From assembly GCA_031761405.1 (NCBI GenBank), contig JASEVX010000011.1, positions 28,334,514 to 28,398,513 of the forward strand: 64,000 bases of DNA, read 5' to 3'. Both the position numbers and the translations under genes were made by a program. Shown one piece after another: positions 43,909 to 55,065 of this stretch. This stretch comes from Serripes groenlandicus (Eukaryota > Mollusca > Bivalvia > Cardiida > Cardiidae). The notes under the pieces were generated by a model. It made no database searches. It worked only from the letters and a program-made list of their open reading frames with translations, and was not told the DNA's origin. Every line of letters begins with the position of its first letter. The first letter of the stretch is position 1.

Positions 43909-44169
43909 ATGAGCCGTTCCACGAGAAAACCAACATTATAACCGTAATGTAATGTATCGACCCAGTTCAGTCTGCGCAGTCCGTGCAGGCTAAACCGGGC
44001 TGACACATTCCGTCTCAGGTCGATAGAGGTATAGACTAATGACTCTTGCAACAGAAAATCCACAGGAGGCGAACAGTGTCTGCCCGGGTTAGCCTACTCG
44101 GCATGCTTAGGCTGATCCGGGTCGATAGTTTACGCAGAGACCGCACTGTTGGTTTTCTCGCGGGAATCG
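43909..44169. repeat. CCGT-family MITE, unit 2 only
   Basis: Left ATGAGCCGTTCCACGAGAAA, right CACTGTTGGTTTTCTCGCGG then GAATCG. Nothing similar at the matching place in unit 1, so it was inserted after the duplication or lost there. Confidence 0.8.
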
Positions 44170-44609
44170 AAATGTTAATTCGATAAAACGAAACTAAAAT
44201 AGTATTCAGCATGTTCCATAGTTTCCTTACTAAATGCAACTCGAGTAAACAATACGGACTCTTGGGGTATTAAATAATGTGCAATTATTTCATTGAAAGC
44301 TATCTATAATATCAACACGTGAATATCCGAGATTTACATATAGACAGACTCGCGGTGACAAGGTTATCTTTTGTCTTATATCTTAAGCATTTGCCACTTG
44401 CAGACGAATCTGGAACGGACGACTTAAAAGTATTCTATGACATGACGATCAACTTTCTCCTTTTGTAACAATTTTGCCTGGATCTTTTCAACGTCACCTG
44501 CTTAAGATTTGCTATATGTTAGAAATGGGTTATTATGTGCGTCCTTTCCAAGCGGAGTTTAAGTAAAACATAACAGTTCGTGATGACAGGATAACTCAGA
44601 CTTTCCCAC

Positions 44610-44818
44610 TTGCATTGCAAAAGCATCTTCAGCAGACGACTTTTAAAAAAGTAATGACTAAAGGAGACATTGCTCATGATGTGCACTTTGTCCTTTTTGC
44701 TAAAATGATTCCAACTCCCTTCGATAGTAATATTTCATGTATAGATATATTCCTAATTATTGTCCGGAATGGTTCAGAGTCGTCTGCTACAGATTTCCTG
44801 TCAATGGAAGAGGGTTAA
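44610..44818. repeat. GTCGTC-family element
   Basis: CATCTTCAGCAGACGACTTT, core AAGGAGACATTGCTCATGAT, right end AGAGTCGTCTGCTACAGATT then GGAAGAGGGTTAA. Paralogue of 15350. Confidence 0.65.
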
Positions 44819-44833
44819 TTAGTACGTCCTTAC

Positions 44834-45066
44834 CAAGTGAAGTTTGAGTAGAACATATAGACTCGTGGTTACCAGGTAACACAAGATTTCCCAGCCTTTC
44901 CCCGTCACCACCATCCACATTATAGCTTTCCCGGGTAATCCACCATCAGGGGAATCTCGTTTAATATGTATCCAACACCAGGGGCCAGTCCCAGCTTGTG
45001 ACGACACTGATGGGGTTACATCTTGTCCGAAAGCATTCGAAGAAAAGGCGATGACGACGATAATGC
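44834..45066 (-). CDS. GPR157-like copy 2, exon 3 (end of TM4, ECL2, TM5)
   Basis: 233 bp between acceptor GTATTTTCCAG and donor TTG|GTAAGG. The GTGPWCWIHIK motif and TM5 (MVVTGKGWEILCYLVTTSLY) are unchanged from copy 1. Differences concentrate in the extracellular loop (KRDSPDGGLPGK versus KRNSSDDVLPRK) and early TM4. Confidence 0.88.
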
Positions 45067-45392
45067 CTGGAAAATACAAGGGACGCGATTAAATGTCTGT
45101 TATTTCGCTCTTTTCCTGCAAATAGGTTTGACAATAACATACATTGTACCTGTGTTCAGTGTGTTGTTCAATCTGACAGCAATTTTTCTGCAAATGTACA
45201 TGAATATAAACAAGTATATATTTTCATCAGATTTGTGCTATGAAGTCACGCATTGTGAGACACATATCGGATATTCTAAATTGTCTGAAACAAAAACCCT
45301 CACAGTGTAATGATAAACATGTATAGGAAAGGGTTATATTAAGTTTGTGGAGTAATAACGAGTGATTGCTTGGGTTTCAAGCGCTATTCGCC

Positions 45393-45685
45393 GAGCCCCG
45401 GTAGCTCAGTCGGTATCGACGCGGGCTGGCAATCCAGGGGTTGTGAGTTCGAATCCAGGCTCGGCCAACTTTCTTTCCGACGATTGAAAAAAGTCAATGC
45501 GACATGCACCAATGGGCTAAGTCTATGGGGGAAAAGCAGCCAGTTGCTTGGGAAGATTGTTGTGTGGAGTACTGGTGTGAGAAAATCAGGAAATGCATGA
45601 GTAGGTGAACTGGCCGCCGTGATATAACTGAGAAATTGTTAAAAACGGCGTTAAGCCCCAATCAATCAATCCAAGCGCATTTCAA
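45393..45685 (+). repeat. tRNA-derived SINE (SINE-2), near complete
   Basis: Head CCCCGGTAGCTCAGTCGGTA, GCAATCCAGGGGTTGTGAGT, B-box GAGTTCGAATCCAGGCTCGG. Body ACTTTCTTTCCGACGATTGA ... GCAGCCAGTTGCTTGGGAAG, tail GTTAAAAACGGCGTTAAGCC then CAATCAATC. The best head in the window, still without a paired acceptor stem. Absent from the unit-1 equivalent near 16150. Confidence 0.85.
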
Positions 45686-45723
45686 CACTTTTTCAGTCAT
45701 ATAACGGCGACCAGTTCAAATGT

Positions 45724-45953
45724 CCGTGACGATACCAACTAAGTTAGTGAGGCTCGGAAGAAGAAGAAGAAGAAGAAGAAGAAGAAGAAGAAGAAGAAGA
45801 AGAAGAAGAAGAAGAAGAAGAAGAAGAAGAAGAAGAAGAAGAAGAAGAAGAAGAAGAAGAAGAAGAAGAAGAAGAAGAAGAAGAAGAAGAAGAAGCCGTG
45901 ACGATACCAACTAAGTTAGTGAGGCTCGGAAGAAGAAGAAGAAGAAGAAGAAA
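45724..45953. repeat. (GAA)n microsatellite with duplicated 36-bp flank
   Basis: About 135 bp of GAA triplets between two direct copies of CCGTGACGATACCAACTAAG (45725 and 45896), each followed by TTAGTGAGGCTCGG and more GAA. Unit 1 has one copy of the flank and a 460-bp tract. Confidence 0.9.
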
Positions 45954-46489
45954 GAAAACAATACATGAATAATTGGTTCGATTTGATTGGGCAAAATCTA
46001 AGCTAATATAAAGCAGGCTGTTTCGGTAAAACTATAACCTGATACCGATCTAAACATTCCTCTAAACTAAGGCAAAAACCTTTTATTTGTTTAGCTATCT
46101 AGATTTAACACTTTTTGTGTCATGTTTTCTTTTTATTATTTAAACAATATGACGAATCTCCACACATTTGCAGCAGGAGCATCTGAAACTTCTAGAAATG
46201 TAAAAGTAAAGGACAGCTTCACGCCAAACCGGTTTAACCGAATCTTAGATAGATAGTATGGTATTTTGTTATTGTCAGCGAAAGTGTCATAATATCTTCT
46301 TTGTAAAATCATAGCAAAACACTTCCAAAAATCCTTTTGCATTCTATCATGACGTTAATGTTTTTTAGGAACGCCGTACGATTACATAAACACGTTTAAA
46401 CTTCAACAGATCACTCTAAACAGAGACATATATGTCTCTGCTCTAAATAACCCCTTTTAACCCATTTACACAAATATAGATGGCATCGG

Positions 46490-46677
46490 GTACATCTAGT
46501 AAACAATATGGAAATTTCTGTGAATGAAAATATCGTATTGACAAAAATAAATATATTACGGAAAAAGGGAATATTACTCATTATGAGCAATTTCTCCTTT
46601 TCGCCAAAATGTTTTAAAACGTCGTCAAGCTACAGAGGCACCAGAAAGCTTCTGTATGTTGGAAAAGGGCTAGATTA
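46490..46677. repeat. GTCGTC-family element
   Basis: Core GGGAATATTACTCATTATGA / GCAATTTCTCCTTTTCGCCA, right end ATGTTGGAAAAGGGCTAG. Paralogue of 17655. Confidence 0.6.
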
Positions 46678-46969
46678 AACATTCTTAGTCAAATACAAAG
46701 CATCATATTTGAGTGAGAGGTAAACATTATGAGAAAATGTGTCTTTCTTCATAATGAGCTTTTACATAAATGTTCTTGCTTACATGTTGTTTTATATTAA
46801 TGTTAAGTATGCGTGTTTGATTGTTTTGTCTAATATAATGGTTATTTATGTTTCAATTTTAATTATTTCACCATTTACGGTAAGTAAATTATTAAGTGCC
46901 CAAACTGACCTTAGTTGTCGACGGGCCTTAAAACACCATTCATTCATTCATTCATAAATGTTCTTCATA

Positions 46970-47222
46970 TTAGCCGTTCCACGAGAAAACTAACATTATG
47001 GACTCTGCGTAATGTATCGACCAGATCAGCCTGCGCAGTCCGAACAGGCTAATCTGGGCCGACATTTTCCGTCTCAGGGAGACAGATGTATATAGTAATG
47101 ATTGCCTAAACAGAAAATCCACAAAAGGCGAAAAGTATCTGATTGGGTTAGCTTGCGCGACATGCTTAGACTGATCAGGGTCGATACTACAATGTTGGTT
47201 TGCCGATGGAACGGCTCATATT
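46970..47222. repeat. CCGT-family MITE, full length
   Basis: Left TAGCCGTTCCACGAGAAAAC, right AATGTTGGTTTGCCGATGGA then ACGGCTCATAT. Paralogue of 17972. Confidence 0.85.
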
Positions 47223-47960
47223 TGTAAACTCTTTCCCATATGCTGAAACATATTATTAAACCTAGGATTGTAACGATACATTCGAATATTCGATATAATC
47301 GAATACAGGCCTGTCCGAATCGTATTCGTTATTCGCTTCACCCATATTCGAATATTCACGAATATAATCCAAACCTTTATAATCTAAACTAAAATCACTT
47401 TAATTAAACTACAAACATAACAAACCTTTTGTCAGACTTGCAAACCTATTCAGTTTCATAGCACATTCGGCGCTATATTTATATAGTACCCCTTCCACAA
47501 CAACTGACCACTGATTTTACGACATACTTTGTATTCTTTTTATTTCAAAATATATTTGATGATGTGTTCGCTACGATGTATTTGACATACGTTTTAGTGT
47601 GTTTACAATCGGTTTTTAATTAAATCTGAATTATAACATTCGATTGAAAAGGTCGGAGAATTCCCAACAAACGAAAACCAGATCGCATCAATAAAAAATG
47701 GCGAACCACGAGGAACTCGAGATTAATATTGAACCTCCGGCCAAATTAAGTATCCCACCCACAACAGCTGACCACTAATTTTGCGACATATTTGTTATTC
47801 CTTTTCTCATAATATATTTGATGTTGTGTTCGCTACTATGTATTTTGAAATACGTTTGTGTGTGTTTAAAATATGTTTTTAATTAATTTTGAATTATAAT
47901 TCAATTGAAAAGTTAGGACAATCCCAGTTAATGACAACCAAAACCCGTCAACAAAAAAAA

Positions 47961-48104
47961 ATGGCGAACCCCGTGGAAATTGAAAATAATGAACCTCCGG
48001 CCAAATATGTCAGCTGTTTTGGAAAGTTTCGGATTTCCGAAAGAGGACTCAAGGGAGACTTTCCATTTCTCACTATGAAAATTGGTAAACATGATATCGG
48101 GTAA
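47961..48104 (+). pseudogene. Short N-terminal coding remnant inside hAT-like insertion
   Basis: ATG at 47961 opens 47 codons (MANPVEIENNEPPAKYVSCF ... GKHDIG) ending in TAA. The same leader occurs in degraded form at 47698 (ATGGCGAACCACGAGGAACT). It may be the first exon of a transposase with a BED-finger, but no zinc-finger pattern is visible, so identity is unproven. Confidence 0.25.
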
Positions 48105-48181
48105 CAATTAGTTAAACGCTACATTAACTTCAAAAGTACTTCTCTTGTAAAATCAAAGTACTTGAAGTAAATAAGTTTATT

Positions 48182-48207
48182 GGAAGCCGCCAGGAGGCGG
48201 CTTCCTG
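48182..48207. repeat. Perfect 10-bp-stem hairpin
   Basis: GGAAGCCGCC and GGCGGCTTCC pair around an AGGA loop (plus flanking pairs). It resembles a terminator-like or processing stem, but nothing around it is transcribed with certainty. Confidence 0.5.
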
Positions 48208-48599
48208 TAGAGATGCTTAGAAATTTCGAACAAGGAGAATATTTAGACCTGCCAGCGTGACCATATATCGGGATTTCTCTTTGTCCTTACTAAGTACATT
48301 AATTTAAGGTAATGACTTTTAAAACATCCCCTTTACACTCTATATACATGTGTGAGTTTTACAAATAAAAAACAAAAAACAAAGGCCAGTATATTATTGA
48401 ATGTATGTACATTTTTTTTTTAAGCGAAATTCATACTGTATCCAGTCTAAACAGTAAAACTGAATTGGTTACCTGCCTCCTACGCTTTATTTGTTCGATA
48501 GTATATTAAACCGGCAACCATTAAACAATAGGTTCGCGCTAAATGTAATCTGGTTCCTTAACATGCTATGATATATTACGCAGTAATTAGATGAAGGAG

Positions 48600-48760
48600 C
48601 CACGGCCCGTATTCACTAAACTTTTCAATTTAGATTTTTGACTAAAGCTAAATCTTAATATTTAGTTCACTTTTTGGATTCCCGGTAATTGAGATTTAGT
48701 CCGTATTTACCAACGCGTTAAAAACCGATCTCAATTAAACCATGCATTCATCTATAGTCT
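48600..48760. repeat. CCCGTATTCACTAAAC element end
   Basis: GGCCCGTATTCACTAAACTT ... TTTAGTCCGTATTTACCAAC has internal inverted symmetry (TTTAGATTTT / TAAATCTTAA). It looks like a small foldback element inside the hAT-like insertion. Confidence 0.35.
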
Positions 48761-48894
48761 ATTTATAGATTTTCCCTTTTTTTCCCCGTAATTTCACATA
48801 AATGGCATCTCAATGTTTCAATCATGCTAACTTTTCATTTGCTTTGTTTTAAATAATCTGACTTTCGTTCCGTAAGAAAACCAACAATTCTTAC

Positions 48895-49170
48895 ATCGCG
48901 ATACCATAGAAGGGAAACAAAAACACGACCTTGACATTTGTAAAAAACATCTGAAATTAGTAAATTCTATAAAGTATAATCATTGAAAACAGTTGAAAAC
49001 ATTATGGCAACAGGAGAAACAAAAACACGACCTTGACATGTGTAAAAAACATCAGCAATTAGGAAATTCTATAAAGCATAATCATTGAAAACAGTTGAAA
49101 ACATTATGGCAAAAGGAGAAACTGCTAATTTTGAGCAATGTCTCCTTTAGTCACGATGTTTTTCAAAAGT
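48895..49170. repeat. Local duplication plus GTCGTC-family element
   Basis: GGAAACAAAAACACGACCTTGACAT-type text at 48913 recurs at 49015 (period about 102 bp). The second copy leads into AAAAGGAGAAACTGCTAATT / GAGCAATGTCTCCTTTAGTC and AAAGTCGTCTGCCACAAACA. Confidence 0.65.
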
Positions 49171-49589
49171 CGTCTGCCACAAACACAAAATGTCACATAT
49201 TTTAACACCAAAATTTGGGAGAGCCTATATGGGAAATGGCTACTTCATAGCGCGTGAGGATTGTACTCAAATCAGCCGCATCAGCACCAATTCCGCATTT
49301 GGATAGTTTTAGTGTTAATTGCATAATAAGATCAATTTGCATTTTTGTGTGGTAGGTTTTTGGTAATGAATCGTCATGAATTCATGATCAGACTGATCTC
49401 TTCCTCGCAAGGTTTTCCCCCTGGTACAAATCCTTTACACGACAAATTTGGGACAGAAGTGAAATAGATTTTCCGAATTAATGCAAATCAATTGGTGGGT
49501 ATACCGATAATCATAATATATTATATATCTCATAATTGAAATAAAACGGAATGGGGTGCAAATAAGACATAATGGACAGGTTTTGACAA

Positions 49590-49867
49590 TTAACCCTTTC
49601 CCACATACGGCAAATCTGCACCAGACAACTTTGAAACCATCTAGGCAAAACTTAGATTTTGACACTATTTCAACAATTTTCAATCAGGTCACGGTCAAAA
49701 CTTAGAACATCTTGCTAAATGATGGTACAATTTATGAACATAAAGTAGAAAACATTGTAGAAAAAAGGATAAATTCCTTGTGAGCAATTTCTCCTTTTGT
49801 CACAATGTTTTCAAAAGTCGTCTGCTGCAGCAGCTTCAAAATGCATATTTTATAAGGAAATGGTTAA
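49590..49867. repeat. GTCGTC-family inverted-repeat element
   Basis: TTAACCCTTTCCCACATACG at the left, then CTGCACCAGACAACTTTGAA. Core AAAGGATAAATTCCTTGTGA / GCAATTTCTCCTTTTGTCAC, then AAAGTCGTCTGCTGCAGCAG and AAGGAAATGGTTAA. Confidence 0.7.
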
Positions 49868-50189
49868 CAAAATATGGACTTTACCCACCCATTGAATTGT
49901 ACATTTATTGTTCATTGATAAACTTACCAGTGAACGATTGGCCGCTTTAAGATTAATGCTGACTGTACGAACATTGTAGACGTGCCCACATTTTCTCTCT
50001 TGTCAGTGTTTCGGATTACGTTAACATTGAAATGCGTTTCCTTGAATTTCTGAATGCTAATCACGACAAGAGTTCACAATATTGTCGTCCACTCGAGATT
50101 GTGCTTTTGTAATCCGACAGCTTTGATTTTCAATTGCTCCATTTGCCACCATAATTCAAACTCTTACTATCATTTATGGAGTTTTCTAT

Positions 50190-50405
50190 GTTTTGCACTT
50201 GATAGTCAAAGTCTGTCAAGTTAAGCATCATTGAAATCGTTGTGGCAAAAAGAGAAATTGCTCATATTGAGCAATATCTGCATTTGTCACAATAAATTCA
50301 ACACTTTTCAATTATCATACGATCATTTATAGAGATTTTTTATATTTTGTACTTGATAATTTCAAAGTCATCTGCTGCAGATTTGTTTTATGTGGGAAAT
50401 GGTTA
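50190..50405. repeat. GTCGTC-family element
   Basis: Core AAAGAGAAATTGCTCATATT / GAGCAATATCTGCATTTGTC, right end AAAGTCATCTGCTGCAGATT then TATGTGGGAAATGGTTAA. Confidence 0.65.
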
Positions 50406-51123
50406 AACCAAAAACAGATGTTCTGTGTCAGCATTATTTGACAAAATATAATCATAACAGGGTGTGTTTAACAAGAATAGTTTTTGGTACAAATTGAAAT
50501 GTATCATAACCTCTTTATCTTTATCTTTAGTATTATATAAGTCAATTTCCATGATCAGTTTAACTATTAATCATTCACTTAAAACACTGACCCTGCCAGG
50601 TTAAATATCCTACATAAAAGTTATATCTTCAAATACCGATATCAGCATTACTGACTACAGTTTAAGTTGTTCTAATGTTTGTGGATTCAAATATATTTTT
50701 TCTTCTTTCTACATGTGCAACGAAATATTGCGGCTTCTCTTTGACGCTTTGCGTCAAACATTCGTCTTGTATTCTTTTGGGGACAACAAGTCAAATACGT
50801 TATTAGCTGTTATACTGTTCTAGTTGGATTTTATTTGTCAGAAGAGTAACAGGACTTACTAGTCAATCATTATACTTTCGTAAATCTGAATTATGATTTC
50901 TTTTGTGTTTACAAGTTTTTAAATACATGACAGTATTCGTATTTGTTACCCTGTATTCGTGATACGTATCGTATTCACCATCTAGTGTATTCGTATTGTG
51001 TCGCAATGTTATCAACTTTATTCGTTTGTTGTTTTTGTATGGATCCTTAAAAGTTGTTTGCTGTAGATTTGCTGTATGTAGGAAACGTATCGGGAACAAA
51101 GATAAAAAACCAAAAAATCAATG

Positions 51124-51270
51124 TGGAATCGCAGCCAGTTGCTTGCAAAGTCTGTTGTGTGGAGTACTGGTACAAGAAAGCCAGGACACGCATGGTTTGG
51201 TGAACTGGCGGCCTTGATATGACTTACTTTTTTGTGAAAACAGTGAACATTAAACCACAGTCAATCAATG
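51124..51270 (+). repeat. SINE-2 3' part
   Basis: GCAGCCAGTTGCTTGCAAAG, GAGTACTGGTACAAGAAAGC, CAATCAATG tail. Paralogue of 18425. Confidence 0.65.
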
Positions 51271-51314
51271 TTATGTTTACTAGTGGTTCTAGTGGTTCGG
51301 CTATGCACCCACGT

Positions 51315-51895
51315 CATAATATATATATAAGATAATTATAAACCAAAATTAAAGAGCATACTTTGGCCATAAAAAAAGGATTTATAAGTAATTGACTAGA
51401 CAATAATAATGTTAATGTCATGTTTCTTGCATTATCAAAACATATTTGGAATTCGTATTGCTGTCGTCTATTATTACGAACAGAAAATAATAAAGTAAAG
51501 ACTTTCAGAAAATCAAGGAATACATTTATAATGAACGAGGTTAAAACATAAGGGCCAAGATGATCCTTAATCGATCACCTGCATTATGGTAAAGAAGCAA
51601 ATAGATCAGTCCTTTTCTGATGCCACCTGGCGACTGCCTTTTTCAACCAGTCAATATGACTGGAACAAATTGTGTAAGGGGTCACATTTCTTCTAAACCC
51701 TTTCCCTATTAGAGACGGTTTCGGAGGCCTTTGCAACTGACGATTTACAATGTAGGAAAAGATTGTCGGCCCCCATGGATTTGACTAGTTTCATTTCAGA
51801 AAGCTTCATGGGTTATTGAAAAAAGAATAAAAAAAAAAAGATTCTAACACCCGTTACATATGAACGAAAAAAACCAATTATGTTTTTTTTAGTCT
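51315..51895. other. Insertion specific to unit 2
   Basis: About 580 bp absent from unit 1 between GCTATGCACCCACG (18587) and TGATGTTTACCTGTGGCGCG-type text (18608). AT-rich, with no clear terminal repeats and no frame. Confidence 0.6.
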
Positions 51896-51987
51896 TATGA
51901 TGTTTACCTGTGGCGCGGCCATGTAACCTCGTCATGCTATGTTTACCCGTAGACCGGCCCTGTAACTTCACCGAGTTATGTTTACCC

Positions 51988-52067
51988 CATCCTTGGTACC
52001 CAGACTATTCATTAATTTATGTAAACTATTTTATATAAAAAGCATGGGTACCGAGGATGTGTTTGCC
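51988..52067. repeat. Inverted repeat CCATCCTTGGTACCCA
   Basis: Same pair as at 18656 (CCCCATCCTTGGTACCCAGA / GCATGGGTACCGAGGATGTG). Confidence 0.6.
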
Positions 52068-52554
52068 CGTGGCCGGGCCATGTATTGCCATTTAAACCGT
52101 ATTGAAATATAATTAACTAAACGATGACGTCATAAAACATTCGGTTTTCCCCATATCGATTTTGTGACAGAAGTTTGGAAGTGTTCCATTTCCACGTAAT
52201 GTGATTTCTCCCGGAAGAAACCCCATATGACAAATGATTTGATTGGTTGATGTCCAGTCTGTTTGGTTGTTCCTTCTAGAGCGCTTAATTTCCAGTACGT
52301 GACTTTTGAAAATATTGTGGGGAAAAAAGGAGAAATTGAGCAATTTTCCGTTTTATCACAACATTTTCAAATATGTTCTATATACGGACGATCATAATTG
52401 AAACGTTTTTGAATGGGTCGAAAGATTCAACCTTCACATCCATGCTAAGGGTTAAAATATATAGTGCCTAACAGAAGTCGCTTTAAATCCACTGTGACTT
52501 CGCTGATATACTGGTTGATCTGAATGTATGCTGTTAGGATACGCATTTAGGACA

Positions 52555-52698
52555 ACATTAAAAACAACATTGTGGACTCTGCGTAAAGTATCGGCCCGGG
52601 TCAGCCTACGCATGCAGCCCAGGCTAACCTGGACAGACACTGTTCGCCTCCTGCGGATTTTCTGTTTCAAGAATCATTACTCTATCCCCCTGAGACGG
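52555..52698. repeat. CCGT-family MITE, right half deleted
   Basis: AACATTGTGGACTCTGCGTA ... CTATCCCCCTGAGACGG, then an abrupt switch to sequence matching 19970. A deletion of about 620 bp relative to unit 1 removed the right half and the SINE-1 that follows it there. Confidence 0.8.
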
Positions 52699-53336
52699 TC
52701 ACATTTGTTTACATATTATATATTCGATATGTTTTACTCTTACGCCGATGTTTTTAAATCAGACTGTTAACAAATCTTGTAAACTTTTATCAGGACATGG
52801 TGAATTAGTGCTATCAAAAGCCTTTCATTGATAACTATTATTTGAATGGGAAATCGATTGGGGGAAGTCCCTAAATATTCTTTAGTTATATTGGAAAAGT
52901 GTATGGGCGCTATTTACAGTTAATCTGTTAGAAGGATTTACATCTCGTAAAAGGTAGTACTATTTAATTCTGCATTATGAAATATTATAAAAACCGTTGA
53001 AAGTATTATCATTATATCAATCATTATTTGTGTTATTGTTATTAACATTATTATTATTATTAACATTATTATTATCATTATTATCTTCACCGTGACTTTT
53101 AGTACCAAATTTTCTATCATTATTATCATCATTACCACTATCATTTGCGGTGTCTTTTGTTTAATTCGATGGTCTGTGTATTCGTATGACCGTCCGTCCG
53201 TCTGCACGTTAGTTTAAGTTAATGTTTAAGCTTGAGTCCATACCTCAGATACTTCTTGGCAGAAGTCAATGAAATTTCTCGCGTGCTTTTACCTGGGTGA
53301 AAATGATTTGATGGCATAGTCAAAGTTATTAGTCGA

Positions 53337-53632
53337 GTGATTTATTGATTGATTGATTGATTGAATGTGCCTTAACGACGTTTCAACAATTTGTTAAGCA
53401 TATCACGGCGGCCAGTTTACCTACTAATGCATTTCCTAGCTTTCTCACACTAGTAATCCCACAACATTCTTTCCAAGCAGATGGCAACATTTCCACATAG
53501 ACTGTAAGCCCATTGGTGAAAGACGAATGACTTTTGTCAATTGTCGGAAAGAATGTTGGCCGAGCTGGGGTTCGAACTCACAATCCCTGGATTGACAGCC
53601 AGCGACGCTACCGACTGAATCGAGTGAGGGTA
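53337..53632 (-). repeat. tRNA-derived SINE (SINE-2), minus strand
   Basis: TGATTGATTGATTGAATG tail, reversed 3' module (TTAACGACGTTTCAACAATT), body (CACAACATTCTTTCCAAGCA), B-box (TGGGGTTCGAACTCACAATC) and head. Paralogue of 20640. Confidence 0.85.
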
Positions 53633-53864
53633 TCCCACGAGAAAACTAACATTGTCGACTCTGCGTAAAGTATCGACCCGGATCAGCCTAATCTTACCGC
53701 GCAGGCTACACCGGACAAACTCTTTTCGAACTACTCTATACCTCTATCCCCTTGAGACGGAATGTGTCGGTCCGGATTAGCCTGTGCGGACTGCACAGGC
53801 TGATCTGGACCTATACATTACGCAGAGTCCATAATGTTGGTTTTCTCGAAGAACGGCTCATATG
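53632..53864. repeat. CCGT-family MITE, full length
   Basis: Left ATCCCACGAGAAAACTAACA, right AATGTTGGTTTTCTCGAAGA then ACGGCTCATAT. Interior TGTGCGGACTGCACAGGCTG palindrome. Confidence 0.85.
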
Positions 53865-54439
53865 TTCTTTCCGCTGATTGACTAGCGCCAGTCGTCGTAC
53901 ATCACAGAGTTAACTAGCCAGGGTAGCATGCTGTGGCACGCCAGAAAACACATGTAATGTGAACTGGTCGCTGTGATACGATCGGAATACGTTTGAAACG
54001 GCGTTTACGTTCAATCATTCCGCTGGTACCAGTCTAGGAGTTTCTTTCGTATTCAAACCCAGTAAAGTTTCACATTGGCTTTCACCTTGATGGCGTTAAT
54101 TGAATGTCGCATTATTGTTATGATATTGACCTATTGTGTTCAAAGAGTATCTCTCTTATGACTATATTAAACCCTATATTATGGGTATTTAAAAGAACGA
54201 TTCTTTTGAGTACCCACAACATAGGGTTTGGTGGTCAAATAAGGTCATGAGGATGTGAAATACAATACTAATCTTATAAAGAGGTCTGGTTTCAGTATAT
54301 AAGTTTATATCTCCGATACTGTCGAATGTCAGTTTGTGCCAAATTGCGGCAAACGTCGTTTGCGGGAAATCGGGTCGAAAAATGAACGTTAAAAATGCGA
54401 CAATTATGTGTTTTAAATAGTAATTTGTCCCTTTCAGAA

Positions 54440-54611
54440 AACCAAAGACTCTTTTCGCCTCCTTGGGATTTTCTGTTTCAGGAATAATTTCTCTAGACCT
54501 CTATCCCCCTGAGACGGAAAGTGTCGGCCCGGATTATTAGTATGCGTTGACTGCACAGGCTGATATGGGTCGATACATTACACAGGTTTTCTCCTTGGAC
54601 GGCTCATATCT
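54440..54611. repeat. CCGT-family MITE, left part missing
   Basis: TGGGATTTTCTGTTTCAGGA, CCCTGAGACGGAAAGTGTCG, ATTACACAGGTTTTCTCCTT then GGACGGCTCATAT. Paralogue of 21815. Confidence 0.75.
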
Positions 54612-54680
54612 ATTCAGTACTGTTTGATAAGATAACCCCCGATGCAAGAAGCTGTTATTCTGACTGTCTTTGTTTTTATC

Positions 54681-54901
54681 CAATTCTCTCTTTCAGCGAC
54701 AATGGCAATATTGAGTTGTGTGCAAGCAATCAGATTCAGGTGAGTCAGCTCGTAACGAGCTATCTCAAATGAATTCAGCATTGAATGCCTTTTAGTAATC
54801 AAAATAATTAAGCCAAAACTCTTATTACAAGGCAGATGGAGTCGCTGATTTTGAACATGGAATGGTCTACTTTAGGGAATTCGACCATGAAAGAGATTAA
54901 T
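54681..54901. repeat. CAGCTC-family MITE-like element
   Basis: TCTCTCTTTCAGCGACAATG at the left, centre GTCAGCTCGTAACGAGCTAT, right side TTTTGAACATGGAATGGTCT ... GAAAGAGATTAA. Longer than the unit-1 copy, which lost part of its right arm. Confidence 0.75.
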
Positions 54902-54929
54902 TAGTGTAACATCTTTGTTGCATATATAT

Positions 54930-55065
54930 ACATATCTAATTATTGCAGTTCTATCATTACAATCCACTGTTCAATACAAAATACTGACTTTTAATTTTAC
55001 ATTGTTTCCCATATTTTCTCATATCATGCCTCCTATTTTGTAGGGTAGGACTAACATCCTTCAGA
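54930..55065 (+). promoter_or_regulatory. Conserved 5' flank of Toll-like copy 2
   Basis: Nearly identical to 22485-22602 and uninterrupted by the foldback element found upstream of copy 1. Also ends in an acceptor-like CTCCTATTTTGTAGGGTAGG before CAGAATG. Confidence 0.45.

Larger units (their letters stand above)
47268..51008. mobile_element. hAT-like insertion, degenerate, unit 2 only
   Basis: Left end GGATTGTAACGATACATTCG followed by many TATTCG/CGAATA motifs to 47370. The right end (about 50930-51008) has the inverted style (GTATTCGTGATACGTATCGT, GTATTCGTATTGTGTCGCAA). Unit 1 shows no equivalent between about 18235 and 18305. GTAACGATAC ends with subterminal TTCG repeats are characteristic of hAT elements. 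Inside are a duplicated ATGGCGAACC leader (47698 and 47961) and nested GTCGTC-family elements. No intact transposase. Confidence 0.5.

Noticed and set aside
45393..45470. tRNA gene
   Set aside because: Has A- and B-box-like sequences and a plausible anticodon arm, but no paired acceptor stem, and continues into a SINE body with a CAATCAATC tail. The other tRNA-like heads were rejected for the same reason.
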